A DNA stretch of 5,771 bases from Bacteroidota bacterium (lineage in GTDB: Bacteria; Bacteroidota; Bacteroidia; Chitinophagales; LD1). Of this stretch, positions 1-5,771 are shown one piece after another. The position numbers were made by a program, and so were the translations under genes. The notes beneath the pieces were generated by a model that was not told where the DNA came from, did no database searches, and saw only the letters and a list, made by a program, of their open reading frames with translations. The stretch is from NCBI GenBank assembly GCA_947457525.1, contig CANGXE010000118.1, positions 1 to 5,771 of the forward strand, given 5' to 3'. Position 1 is the stretch's first letter; every line of letters starts with the position of its first letter.

Positions 1-63
1 TATGCCATGCTAGATGAAGCCACCGACAAAATCATTGAGCATTTTAAAGCGGGCAAATTGTAA
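1..63 (+). CDS. C-terminal end of an unidentified protein (partial, 5' end outside window)
   Basis: Frame 1 is open from the window edge and ends at TAA (61-63), giving 20 residues that finish in HFKAGKL. The stretch has the charge pattern of an amphipathic helix (DEATDKIIEHFKAGKL). That is too little to assign a family, and I do not recognise it. The stop lies 9 bp before the hisS start, so the two genes are probably co-transcribed. An open frame this short could arise by chance. The tight spacing and natural-looking helix make a real gene end more likely than not. Confidence 0.55.
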   Translation, partial: YAMLDEATDKIIEHFKAGKL

Positions 64-72
64 ATTTGTGCC

Positions 73-1443
73 ATGAGTATGATAAAGATTAAACCGGCAT
101 TGAGTAAAGGCACGCGCGATTTCCTTCCCGTGGAAGTGGCGAAGCGACAATATATTTTCGATACTATAAAAAATGTGTTTCGGAAATATGGCTTCGAGCC
201 GATTGAAACCCCGGCCATTGAGCGGTTGGAAACCCTGACGGGGAAATATGGTGAAGAGGGTGATAAGTTGTTGTTTAAGATTTTGAATAGTGGAGATTAT
301 CTGACCGATGTTCGTCAATTGAATAATACGAATCTAGACCCCAAAGAAGTGACGCCACTGATTGCAGAAAAAGGCTTGCGCTATGACCTGACGGTGCCTT
401 TGGCGCGCTATGTGGTGCAACACCAAGATAAGTTGACGTTTCCGTTTAAGCGCTACCACATCGGGCCGGTGTGGCGCGCAGACCGTCCGCAGAAAGGGCG
501 CTATCAAGAGTTTTATCAATGCGATGCGGATGTGATTGGGAGTAGTTCGGTGTTTAGCGAAGCGGAGTTATTGTGTATTTATCGCGATGCGTTTGCCGGA
601 CTTCAATTTAATAATTATGAGATACGGATCAACAACCGCAAGGTGCTGAGCGGTTTGGCGGAGTTGTTGAATTCGGGCGAGTTGTTTTCGGCTTTGGTGA
701 TTGCCATAGATAAGTTAGACAAAATCGGGTTGGAGAAAGTGTTGGAAGAGTTGCGCGGGCGAGGGTTTGAAGAAAAACAGTTGGAGGTGATTAGTGCATT
801 CTTAGCGGTGAGCGGAAGCAATGAAGCGCAATTTGAGCAGTTGGAGAAACTGTTGGCTAGCTCTGAAGTAGGTTTGGCGGGTTTGGCAGAATTGCGGGAG
901 TTAGTTGAAATATGTGCTGCGCAGAATTTGACGTTGGTGATAGACACCACACTGGCTAGAGGATTGGATTATTATACTGGACTTATCGTAGAAGTGAAAC
1001 CCACCGGAGTGGCGATGGGGAGCATAGGCGGAGGCGGACGCTACGAAAACCTGACGGAGATTTTTGGCGGAAAGAATATGAGCGGAGTGGGGGTGTCGTT
1101 TGGCATAGAGCGGATTTATGATGTGATGGAAGAGTTGGGCTTGTTTCCCGACACCTTGAACCAAAGTGTACAAGTTTTGGTCGTGTCGCTGTTGCCGGAA
1201 GTAGACAAATTTGCTTTTGAGCAAACGCAGGCTTTGCGTCAGGCGGGTGTGGCGGCAGAATTTTTTACGGGAAATATTAAGAAACAGAAGCAGTTCAATT
1301 TTGCTACTGACAAAAACATTCCGTTTATCATTGAGATCAAAGCTGAGGATAAGGCCAATGGTCTTTTGAGTGTAAAAAACTTGAAGAACAAAGAAATTTC
1401 GCAGGTGGCGGCAAAAGAACTTTGTGGGTTTTTTAAGGGCTAA
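73..1443 (+). CDS. hisS: Histidyl-tRNA synthetase (class II aminoacyl-tRNA synthetase)
   Basis: This cytoplasmic enzyme charges tRNA-His with histidine using ATP. The 456-residue protein shows the class II core in order: KGTRDFLP near the N-terminus; the motif 1 region ETPAIE at about 45-50; LRYDLTVPLAR at 102-112; motif 2, GPVWRADRPQKGRYQEF, at 131-147 with ATP-binding R135; the HisRS-specific LARGLDYYTG at 294-303; the glycine-rich GSIGGGGRY at 316-324; and motif 3, GVGVSFGIERI, at 338-348 with R347. From about 365 to the end is the anticodon-binding domain. It is longer than the E. coli enzyme (about 424 residues), and the LRYDLT...RYHIGPVWR...EFYQCD block resembles eukaryotic and archaeal HisRS more than E. 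coli. The start was set at the first ATG. A second ATG two codons later (79) is equally possible, since neither has a Shine-Dalgarno sequence. It probably shares a transcript with the gene ending at 63. Confidence 0.97.
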   Translation: MSMIKIKPALSKGTRDFLPVEVAKRQYIFDTIKNVFRKYGFEPIETPAIERLETLTGKYGEEGDKLLFKILNSGDYLTDVRQLNNTNLDPKEVTPLIAEKGLRYDLTVPLARYVVQHQDKLTFPFKRYHIGPVWRADRPQKGRYQEFYQCDADVIGSSSVFSEAELLCIYRDAFAGLQFNNYEIRINNRKVLSGLAELLNSGELFSALVIAIDKLDKIGLEKVLEELRGRGFEEKQLEVISAFLAVSGSNEAQFEQLEKLLASSEVGLAGLAELRELVEICAAQNLTLVIDTTLARGLDYYTGLIVEVKPTGVAMGSIGGGGRYENLTEIFGGKNMSGVGVSFGIERIYDVMEELGLFPDTLNQSVQVLVVSLLPEVDKFAFEQTQALRQAGVAAEFFTGNIKKQKQFNFATDKNIPFIIEIKAEDKANGLLSVKNLKNKEISQVAAKELCGFFKG

Positions 1444-1580
1444 ATAACTTGTTAAGTTTCAGCAAAATTCATAAACTAATCAGCAAATTTGAGGTTATAG
1501 AGAAATATTAGCCGTAGATCGAGCAACTTCTCTAAAGTTGGAACAGTCTTTGACATAGCGGCAAGTATATTTTAATAATT

Positions 1581-2807
1581 ATGAAAACCACATTCACCCT
1601 TCTTTTTGCTTTACTCGTCACTTTTTCTTATGCTGCGCCCGGCAAAAAGCAAGTTCGTTTGCAACTCACTCATGTTTCTTCTCAATTGAAAGACGTCACC
1701 AACGTGTTTGTTGACCAAGGAGTTACCCCTACTTATAATTGGCAAGAAGACGTACAAAAAGTGTTTAGCTCACAAATTCAAGTGCCCCAACTTTACTCAT
1801 TGACGAGCGATGCTATCCCTTGCTTGACGAACAGTTATGGTAGTTTTACCACTACAACAACCATTGCTTTGGGTGTGAAAGTGGACAGCGCAGGTAATTA
1901 CACATTTGCAGCTACTCTTTTAGATAATATTGACCCCACTTCTATCGTGCGATTGAAAGATAACCAGTTCAATACTTTTCATGATTTACGCCAAGGTGCA
2001 TATACCTTTGAAATGAACCAAGGTCAGCAAACCGACACTCGTTTCGAATTGCAGATAACTTTCCCTACACAAATTAGCACGGCTGATGCACTATGCAATA
2101 ACAATGAAGGTGCCATCAATTTGGTTCAAGACAATGCCATCAGCTGGACGGCTTGCCAGCTTTATGATGAAAACAATGCCCTAGTCGCTGCGTTCAATAA
2201 TGCCACTGGAACAATAAATTTCTCTAACCTTCCTTCGGGCAATTACAGTGTTGCCTTTATTTTGGGTTCTTATGTAGCCACTAAACCGATTAACGTGAAA
2301 GGGTTTTTAGTTTCGGTAAATGCTTATTCATCGGCCATAGCTGCCAACGTGGGTGAGGTCATCAACTTTTTTCCTATGAGTAAGAATGCTACCCAGTTTA
2401 CTTGGTATTTTGGTGACAGCAGCATTATCAATGGCATTGCCAATCCGGAGTTCTTTTATCAAGAGCCAGGCGATTATGAGGTAATTGTGAAAGTGAGCAA
2501 CTCACAAGGTTGTGAAGCTTTCGATACAATTTTCTTGACGATTTATGCGCCTAGCTCAGTTTCATCATTTACTATAGAAAATGCAAAAGTTTGGTCAGCA
2601 GGGAAACAAGTTTTCGTAGCCAATAATTCGGACGATTTAAAGTTGAATTTTCAGTTGTACAATTTAAGCGGGCAGTTGGTAGCAACCAGCGTATTGGAAA
2701 GTCAAAATCAATCTTTGGACTTAGCACAATTGCCTACCGGGTTATACGTAGCTCAACTTACTAACTCAATCGGGCAAAAGTTCACTCGTAAGTTGTCTTT
2801 GCAATAA
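1581..2807 (+). CDS. Secreted PKD-domain protein with T9SS type A C-terminal sorting domain
   Basis: A 408-residue protein predicted to be exported by Sec and then passed across the outer membrane by the type IX secretion system, ending up secreted or surface-anchored. Residues 1-18 are a signal peptide (KTT, then a hydrophobic core, then SYA), with likely cleavage after A18. Residues about 20-160 form a beta-rich region with VPQLYS, DPTSIV and FHDLRQGAY motifs; similar stretches occur, from memory, in other Bacteroidota T9SS cargo. Residues about 165-240 look like an Ig-like module ending in LPSGNYSVAF. Residues about 245-321 are a PKD fold (WYFGD at 275-279, YQEPGDYEV at 293-301). Residues 337-408 match the T9SS sorting domain, with LYNLSGQLV at 359-367, LPTGLYVAQL at 384-393 and a basic KFTRKLSLQ tail. 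Four cysteines (81, 172, 192, 311) could form disulfides. No catalytic domain is visible; adhesion or binding is inference. The gaps on each side suggest a separate transcription unit. Confidence 0.9.
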   Translation: MKTTFTLLFALLVTFSYAAPGKKQVRLQLTHVSSQLKDVTNVFVDQGVTPTYNWQEDVQKVFSSQIQVPQLYSLTSDAIPCLTNSYGSFTTTTTIALGVKVDSAGNYTFAATLLDNIDPTSIVRLKDNQFNTFHDLRQGAYTFEMNQGQQTDTRFELQITFPTQISTADALCNNNEGAINLVQDNAISWTACQLYDENNALVAAFNNATGTINFSNLPSGNYSVAFILGSYVATKPINVKGFLVSVNAYSSAIAANVGEVINFFPMSKNATQFTWYFGDSSIINGIANPEFFYQEPGDYEVIVKVSNSQGCEAFDTIFLTIYAPSSVSSFTIENAKVWSAGKQVFVANNSDDLKLNFQLYNLSGQLVATSVLESQNQSLDLAQLPTGLYVAQLTNSIGQKFTRKLSLQ

Positions 2808-2880
2808 AGCTTTCCGCAACATCAATTACTTGTTGATTTTGCCATTTCTCTATCCCAAAAAATAGTTCAACCTTTGGGGC

Positions 2881-4377
2881 ATGGCAAAAGAACCCATTAC
2901 GATTAGTAACCAACCTATTACCATTGAGGATTTGCGACTTTTCTTATCGCAAAATCGATTAATCGTTTTGAGCGAAACCTCAAAGAAGAAGATAGCCCGC
3001 AATCGAAAATTTTTAGATAAAAAAGTGGCACAGCCGGGGGCTCGTTATTACGGCATCAACACAGGGTTTGGTGCCTTGTGCGATGTAGAAATCAGTGCCG
3101 ATCAATTGGAGCAGTTGCAAGAAAATTTAGTGATGAGCCATGCTTGCGGTATGGGAGAGGAAGTGAAACCGGAGGTGGTGAAGTTGATGCTGTTGCTCAA
3201 AATTAAAGGATTATCGCAAGGCTATTCGGGTGTGGCCGTAGAGACTGTAGAGAAGTTGGTAGAGCTTTACAATAAGTCAATTTTCCCAATCATTTATGAA
3301 GTAGGTTCGCTGGGAGCCAGTGGAGATTTAGCGCCTTTGGCACATTTAACTTTGCCGCTCATTGGCAAAGGTTGGGTGCGCCACAAAGGCGAAAAATATG
3401 AAGTTGCTGATTTGTTGAAAGCAAAGCGAATTAAACCCATTCGCTTGCAATCTAAAGAAGGACTTGCCTTGCTCAATGGCACACAGTTTATGAGTGCTTG
3501 GGGTTGTTTCTCCATCATGGAAGCAGAGCGTGTCCAGCGCTTAGCCGATTTTACGGCAGCTGTTTCTGTCGATGCGTTTCATGCGCAGGTCACTCCATTT
3601 CATCCGGCCATTCAGAAAGTGCGCAATCACCAAGGTCAGATAGAAAGTGCAGCCAATGTGCTCTACTTTTTATCAGGCAGTCAGATTGCGGCTCAGCCTA
3701 AGAACAATGTGCAAGATCCTTACTCATTTCGCTGTGTGCCTCAGGTGCACGGAGCGGTGAAGTATGCCGTGGCGCAAGTGCGCGATGTGTTTGAGCGCGA
3801 GATTAACGCAGTGACCGATAATCCATTGATTTTTGAAGAAGAAGATTTGATTTTGAGCGGAGGTAATTTTCATGGCGAACCACTGGCTATTTCGCTAGAT
3901 TATTTAGGAATTGCTATGGCTGAATTGGCGAGCATTTCGGAGCGCAGAACGTTTCAATTGATTTCGGGGAAAAGAGGTTTGCCAAAGTTTTTGGTCAATG
4001 AGTCCGGCTTAAATTCCGGCTTGATGATTCCGCAATACACAGCGGCTTCGATAGTTTCGATGAATAAACAATTGGCCACTCCGGCCAGTGTAGACACCAT
4101 TACTTCTAGCGATGGACAAGAGGATCATGTAAGCATGGGTGCTAATGCAGCGGTGAAGACTTACAAGATTGTTTACAACATTGAAAAAGTATTGGCGATA
4201 GAATTTATGACGGCTATGCAAGCCCTTGATTTTCGCCACCCGATGAAAAGTTCAAAACGCATTGAGGCGGTGAAAAAACAATATAGAAAAGTAGTTCCGT
4301 TTTTAGATAAAGACAGAGTGCTGTATGACGACATTCAACGCACGGTTGATTTCATGCGCACGATAGATTTGAGCTAA
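2881..4377 (+). CDS. hutH: Histidine ammonia-lyase (aromatic amino acid lyase, MIO-dependent)
   Basis: This cytoplasmic enzyme removes ammonia from L-histidine to give trans-urocanate, the first step of histidine degradation. The 498 residues match the usual length of about 500. The self-cyclising MIO triad Ala-Ser-Gly lies at 146-148 in GSLGASGDLAP. Residues aligned with the Pseudomonas putida HutH active site are present: Y57 (YYGINTGFG), H87 (MSHACGMGE), N199 (LLNGTQ), Q278, Y281 and R284 (QDPYSFR), F330 (GGNFHGE) and E414 (GQEDHVSMG). SH at 86-87 and QEDHVSMG favour histidine over tyrosine or phenylalanine; lyases for those substrates usually differ at these sites (for example NQDIVSMG in a flavobacterial TAL, from memory). 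ATG 2881 gives a normal N-terminus; no Shine-Dalgarno sequence is seen. No hutU, hutI or hutG/F is nearby, so the rest of the pathway must lie elsewhere or be absent. The gene converges on fabH with 2 bp between stops. Confidence 0.93.
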   Translation: MAKEPITISNQPITIEDLRLFLSQNRLIVLSETSKKKIARNRKFLDKKVAQPGARYYGINTGFGALCDVEISADQLEQLQENLVMSHACGMGEEVKPEVVKLMLLLKIKGLSQGYSGVAVETVEKLVELYNKSIFPIIYEVGSLGASGDLAPLAHLTLPLIGKGWVRHKGEKYEVADLLKAKRIKPIRLQSKEGLALLNGTQFMSAWGCFSIMEAERVQRLADFTAAVSVDAFHAQVTPFHPAIQKVRNHQGQIESAANVLYFLSGSQIAAQPKNNVQDPYSFRCVPQVHGAVKYAVAQVRDVFEREINAVTDNPLIFEEEDLILSGGNFHGEPLAISLDYLGIAMAELASISERRTFQLISGKRGLPKFLVNESGLNSGLMIPQYTAASIVSMNKQLATPASVDTITSSDGQEDHVSMGANAAVKTYKIVYNIEKVLAIEFMTAMQALDFRHPMKSSKRIEAVKKQYRKVVPFLDKDRVLYDDIQRTVDFMRTIDLS

Positions 4378-4379
4378 AA

Positions 4380-5378
4380 TTACCAGCGGATAATGGCGCT
4401 GCCCCACATAAAACCGGAGCCAAAAGCTGCCAATACAATTAAGTCGTTTTCTTTCACACGACCTTCTTCCCAAGCCTCACAAAGGGCAATGGGAATTGAG
4501 CCGGCTGTGGTGTTGCCATATTTATGAATGTTGGACACGACTTTTTCGTCCGGTATATTCATTTCTTTTTGGAGTGCCACGGTGATACGCGCATTAGCTT
4601 GATGCGGCACAAGCAAGTCAATGTCTTCCTCCTTCAAATTGACTTCTGCTAAACCTTCTCGGATCACTTCCGGAAAATATTTTAAAGCGTTAATGAAAAC
4701 TAGCTTGCCGTTCATGTGTGGCAGCATTGCTCCATTGTCAATCATTTCATGGTTCAATCGTTTTTTTAAATTACTGCTTGGATGCTCTAAAAACAATTCT
4801 TCTGCTTGACTGCCATCGCTGTGCAACTTGGTCGTCAAAATTCCTTTGTTTTCCTCTGTGGTGGCTTCTAAGACTACTGCACCAGCACCATCACCAAAAA
4901 TGACCGCCATGTTGCGACCGCGGTCACTCATTTCAAATATATTAGATTGAATTTCGGAGCCCACCACCAAAATGGTTTTGTACATGCCGGTTTTAATAAA
5001 TTGGTCAGCCACACTTAATGCATAAATAAACCCGGAACACTGTCCACGAATGTCTAATGCACCAATGTTGCGGAATGGTAATTCACGTTGCATCAAGACT
5101 CCCGAACCCGGGAAATAATAATCAGGGCTGAGGGTGGCGAACAAAATAAAATCTACTTCCTCGGCTGTTTTGCCGGCTCGCTCTAAGGCTTGCGCAGCAG
5201 CTCTTGCTCCCATTTTGCTTACGGTGTCTGTGCCTTCTTTAAAAAAGCGTCTCTCTTTGATGCCGGTTCGTTCAATAATCCACTCATCAGATGTATCCAT
5301 GAACTTGGACATATCTGCATTGGTGACTACAGTTTCCGGCACGTACATGCCCACCCCGGTGATTTTGCTGTGTAGCAT
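4380..5378 (-). CDS. fabH: Beta-ketoacyl-ACP synthase III family protein (FabH-like)
   Basis: FabH-type thiolase-fold enzymes condense an acyl-CoA primer with malonyl-ACP, the first chain-building step of type II fatty acid synthesis; relatives start polyketide-like chains. The 332-residue protein keeps the full Cys-His-Asn triad: C114 (RGQCSGF), H259 (VPHQANARI) and N289 (KYGNTTAGSIP). Other family marks are DEWIIERTGI (31-40), YYFPGSG (87-93), DRG (152-154), FGDGAGAVVL (161-170) and the C-terminal FGSGFMWGSAIIRW. It is about 15 residues longer than E. coli FabH, the extra length lying near 197-225 before MNGKLVF, close to where substrate specificity can vary. The primer therefore cannot be read from the sequence, and none of the usual fatty acid synthesis neighbours (plsX, rpmF, fabD/G/F, acpP) is in the window. 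It may be an accessory paralogue. It starts 6 bp after the stop of the YHS lipoprotein gene, indicating co-transcription. Confidence 0.93.
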   Translation of the reverse strand: MLHSKITGVGMYVPETVVTNADMSKFMDTSDEWIIERTGIKERRFFKEGTDTVSKMGARAAAQALERAGKTAEEVDFILFATLSPDYYFPGSGVLMQRELPFRNIGALDIRGQCSGFIYALSVADQFIKTGMYKTILVVGSEIQSNIFEMSDRGRNMAVIFGDGAGAVVLEATTEENKGILTTKLHSDGSQAEELFLEHPSSNLKKRLNHEMIDNGAMLPHMNGKLVFINALKYFPEVIREGLAEVNLKEEDIDLLVPHQANARITVALQKEMNIPDEKVVSNIHKYGNTTAGSIPIALCEAWEEGRVKENDLIVLAAFGSGFMWGSAIIRW

Positions 5379-5384
5379 AAACGC

Positions 5385-5681
5385 TTATTTTTTTGACAAA
5401 TATTTTTGTGGGTCAGCCACCACTTCTTCTTTACACATGGCAGAGCAGAAGCCGTAGATTTTACCATCAATATTGGCGGTATCCGCAATTGCCCCTTCTG
5501 CCACAGTCATTTCGCAATACAAATCTTTGTCTGTAGCTAATTCGCTGAGTTTAATATCTACACCGGTGTTTTCGGTTGGTGTTGGGGCATGTGAATTAAT
5601 GACACTTTCATCTTTTACTGCGTTAGAGTCGCATGAGCCAAGGGTGAATGCAAAGACAAATGCCATCATTACGTTTTTCAT
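5385..5681 (-). CDS. Small predicted lipoprotein with YHS/TRASH-like metal-binding motif
   Basis: From the preferred start (ATG at 5681-5679) this is a 98-residue protein. It begins MKNVMMAFVFAFTLGSC, a short lipoprotein signal with lipobox LGSC and acylated Cys17, followed by DSNAVKDES. An in-frame ATG four codons upstream (5693) would add MIYF and give 102 residues. The downstream start is preferred because it gives a standard Met-Lys lipoprotein signal. After a low-complexity linker (APTPTENTG), residues about 50-95 read DLYCEMTV...GKIYGFCSAMCKEE...DPQKYL, with C56, C79 and C83. This pattern (CxM, then Y-x-F-C-S-x-x-C and a final P-x-x-Y) fits the YHS or TRASH-like metal-binding group. Binding of copper or another soft metal at the cell envelope is inference. 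The KDE a few residues after the acylated Cys may act as a Bacteroidota surface-export signal, but the match is loose. It lies directly upstream of fabH. Confidence 0.85.
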   Translation of the reverse strand: MKNVMMAFVFAFTLGSCDSNAVKDESVINSHAPTPTENTGVDIKLSELATDKDLYCEMTVAEGAIADTANIDGKIYGFCSAMCKEEVVADPQKYLSKK

Positions 5682-5693
5682 AAAATAAATCAT

Positions 5694-5771
5694 TTAGAAA
5701 GCTAAAGTAACGGTAAATAGTGAAACGCCAATTTTAGCGTGGTGGATAATTAGTATTTGAGCGCTAATCCA
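5694..5771 (-). CDS. Possible C-terminal end of an upstream gene (partial, maybe outer-membrane beta-barrel)
   Basis: On the minus strand one frame stays open from the window edge for 25 codons and ends at TAA (5696-5694); the other two frames stop within seven codons. The last residues, KIGVSLFTVTLAF, alternate polar and hydrophobic and end in Phe, the typical finish of an outer-membrane beta-barrel strand. The stop directly abuts the ATG at 5693 and sits 12 bp before the preferred lipoprotein start, as expected inside an operon. An open frame of this length could easily be chance, and the region could instead be the leader of the lipoprotein gene. The barrel idea is inference from 13 residues. 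Confidence 0.4.
   Translation of the reverse strand, partial: WISAQILIIHHAKIGVSLFTVTLAF

Noticed and set aside
871..888. Tandem 9-bp near-repeat (GGTTTGGCG GGTTTGGCA) in hisS
   Set aside because: It encodes Gly-Leu-Ala twice in a variable helical insert and has only two copies; ordinary coding sequence.
901..1224. Long reading frames antisense to hisS, and similar ones opposite hutH and fabH
   Set aside because: They lie wholly within well-supported genes, show no recognisable motifs, and are the expected by-product of codon use in the true frame.
1524..1540. Perfect 6-bp inverted repeat CAACTT-CTCTA-AAGTTG in the gap after hisS
   Set aside because: The stem is short and AT-rich with no T-run after it; such a repeat is not surprising by chance in 137 bp. 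The rest of the 1444-1580 gap shows no other recognisable structure.
1550..1578. A TTGACA box at 1550-1555 with TAATAA 17 bp downstream (1573-1578), resembling a sigma-70 promoter
   Set aside because: It would start transcription inside the coding region that begins at 1581, and Bacteroidota promoters follow a different pattern (TTTG and TAnnTTTG). The nearby TATATTTT at 1566-1573 is at the wrong spacing for that pattern as well.
2817..2840. Weak hairpin (CAACA/TGTTG or ATCAA/TTGAT) followed by TTTT in the gap before hutH
   Set aside because: Only 5-bp AT-rich stems with large loops, in two mutually exclusive pairings; too weak to call a terminator.
2838..2870. TTTG (2838-2841) and TAGTTCAA (2863-2870) as a Bacteroidota-type promoter for hutH
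   Set aside because: The second box matches the TAnnTTTG consensus poorly, and the start site would leave almost no leader before 2881.
2881..4377. Tyrosine ammonia-lyase of a flexirubin/aryl-polyene cluster, suggested by the neighbouring ketoacyl synthase gene
   Set aside because: The active site carries the HutH-type SH and QEDHVSMG residues, fabH lies on the opposite strand, and no other pigment-cluster genes (ACP, dehydratase, acyltransferase) are visible.

Overview
The window looks like ordinary chromosomal DNA from a member of the Bacteroidota, probably close to the Flavobacteriia or Sphingobacteriia. Three things point that way: a secreted protein with a PKD module and a C-terminal type IX secretion (T9SS) sorting domain, AT-rich start regions without clear Shine-Dalgarno sequences, and a histidyl-tRNA synthetase of the long, eukaryote-like type. 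No mobile element, tRNA, rRNA, CRISPR array or phage gene is visible.

Plus strand, 1-4377: the last 20 codons of an unidentified gene are followed after 9 bp by hisS. A 137-bp gap leads to a T9SS-exported, PKD-containing protein. A 73-bp gap then leads to a complete aromatic amino acid lyase with histidine ammonia-lyase (HutH) signatures. No other hut gene is present.

Minus strand, 5771-4380: reading leftward there is a possible C-terminal end of a gene cut by the window edge, then a small predicted lipoprotein with a YHS/TRASH-like cysteine motif, then a FabH-type ketoacyl-ACP synthase III. These are packed within a few bases of each other and look like one operon. It converges on hutH with only 2 bp between the two stop codons.

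The genes do not form one obvious pathway: translation (hisS), an extracellular or surface protein, histidine catabolism, and fatty-acid-type chain initiation beside a probable metal-binding lipoprotein. I did not find a convincing new system. The most worthwhile leads are the YHS lipoprotein/FabH pairing, the extremely tight hutH/fabH convergence, and the unassigned N-terminal modules of the T9SS cargo.
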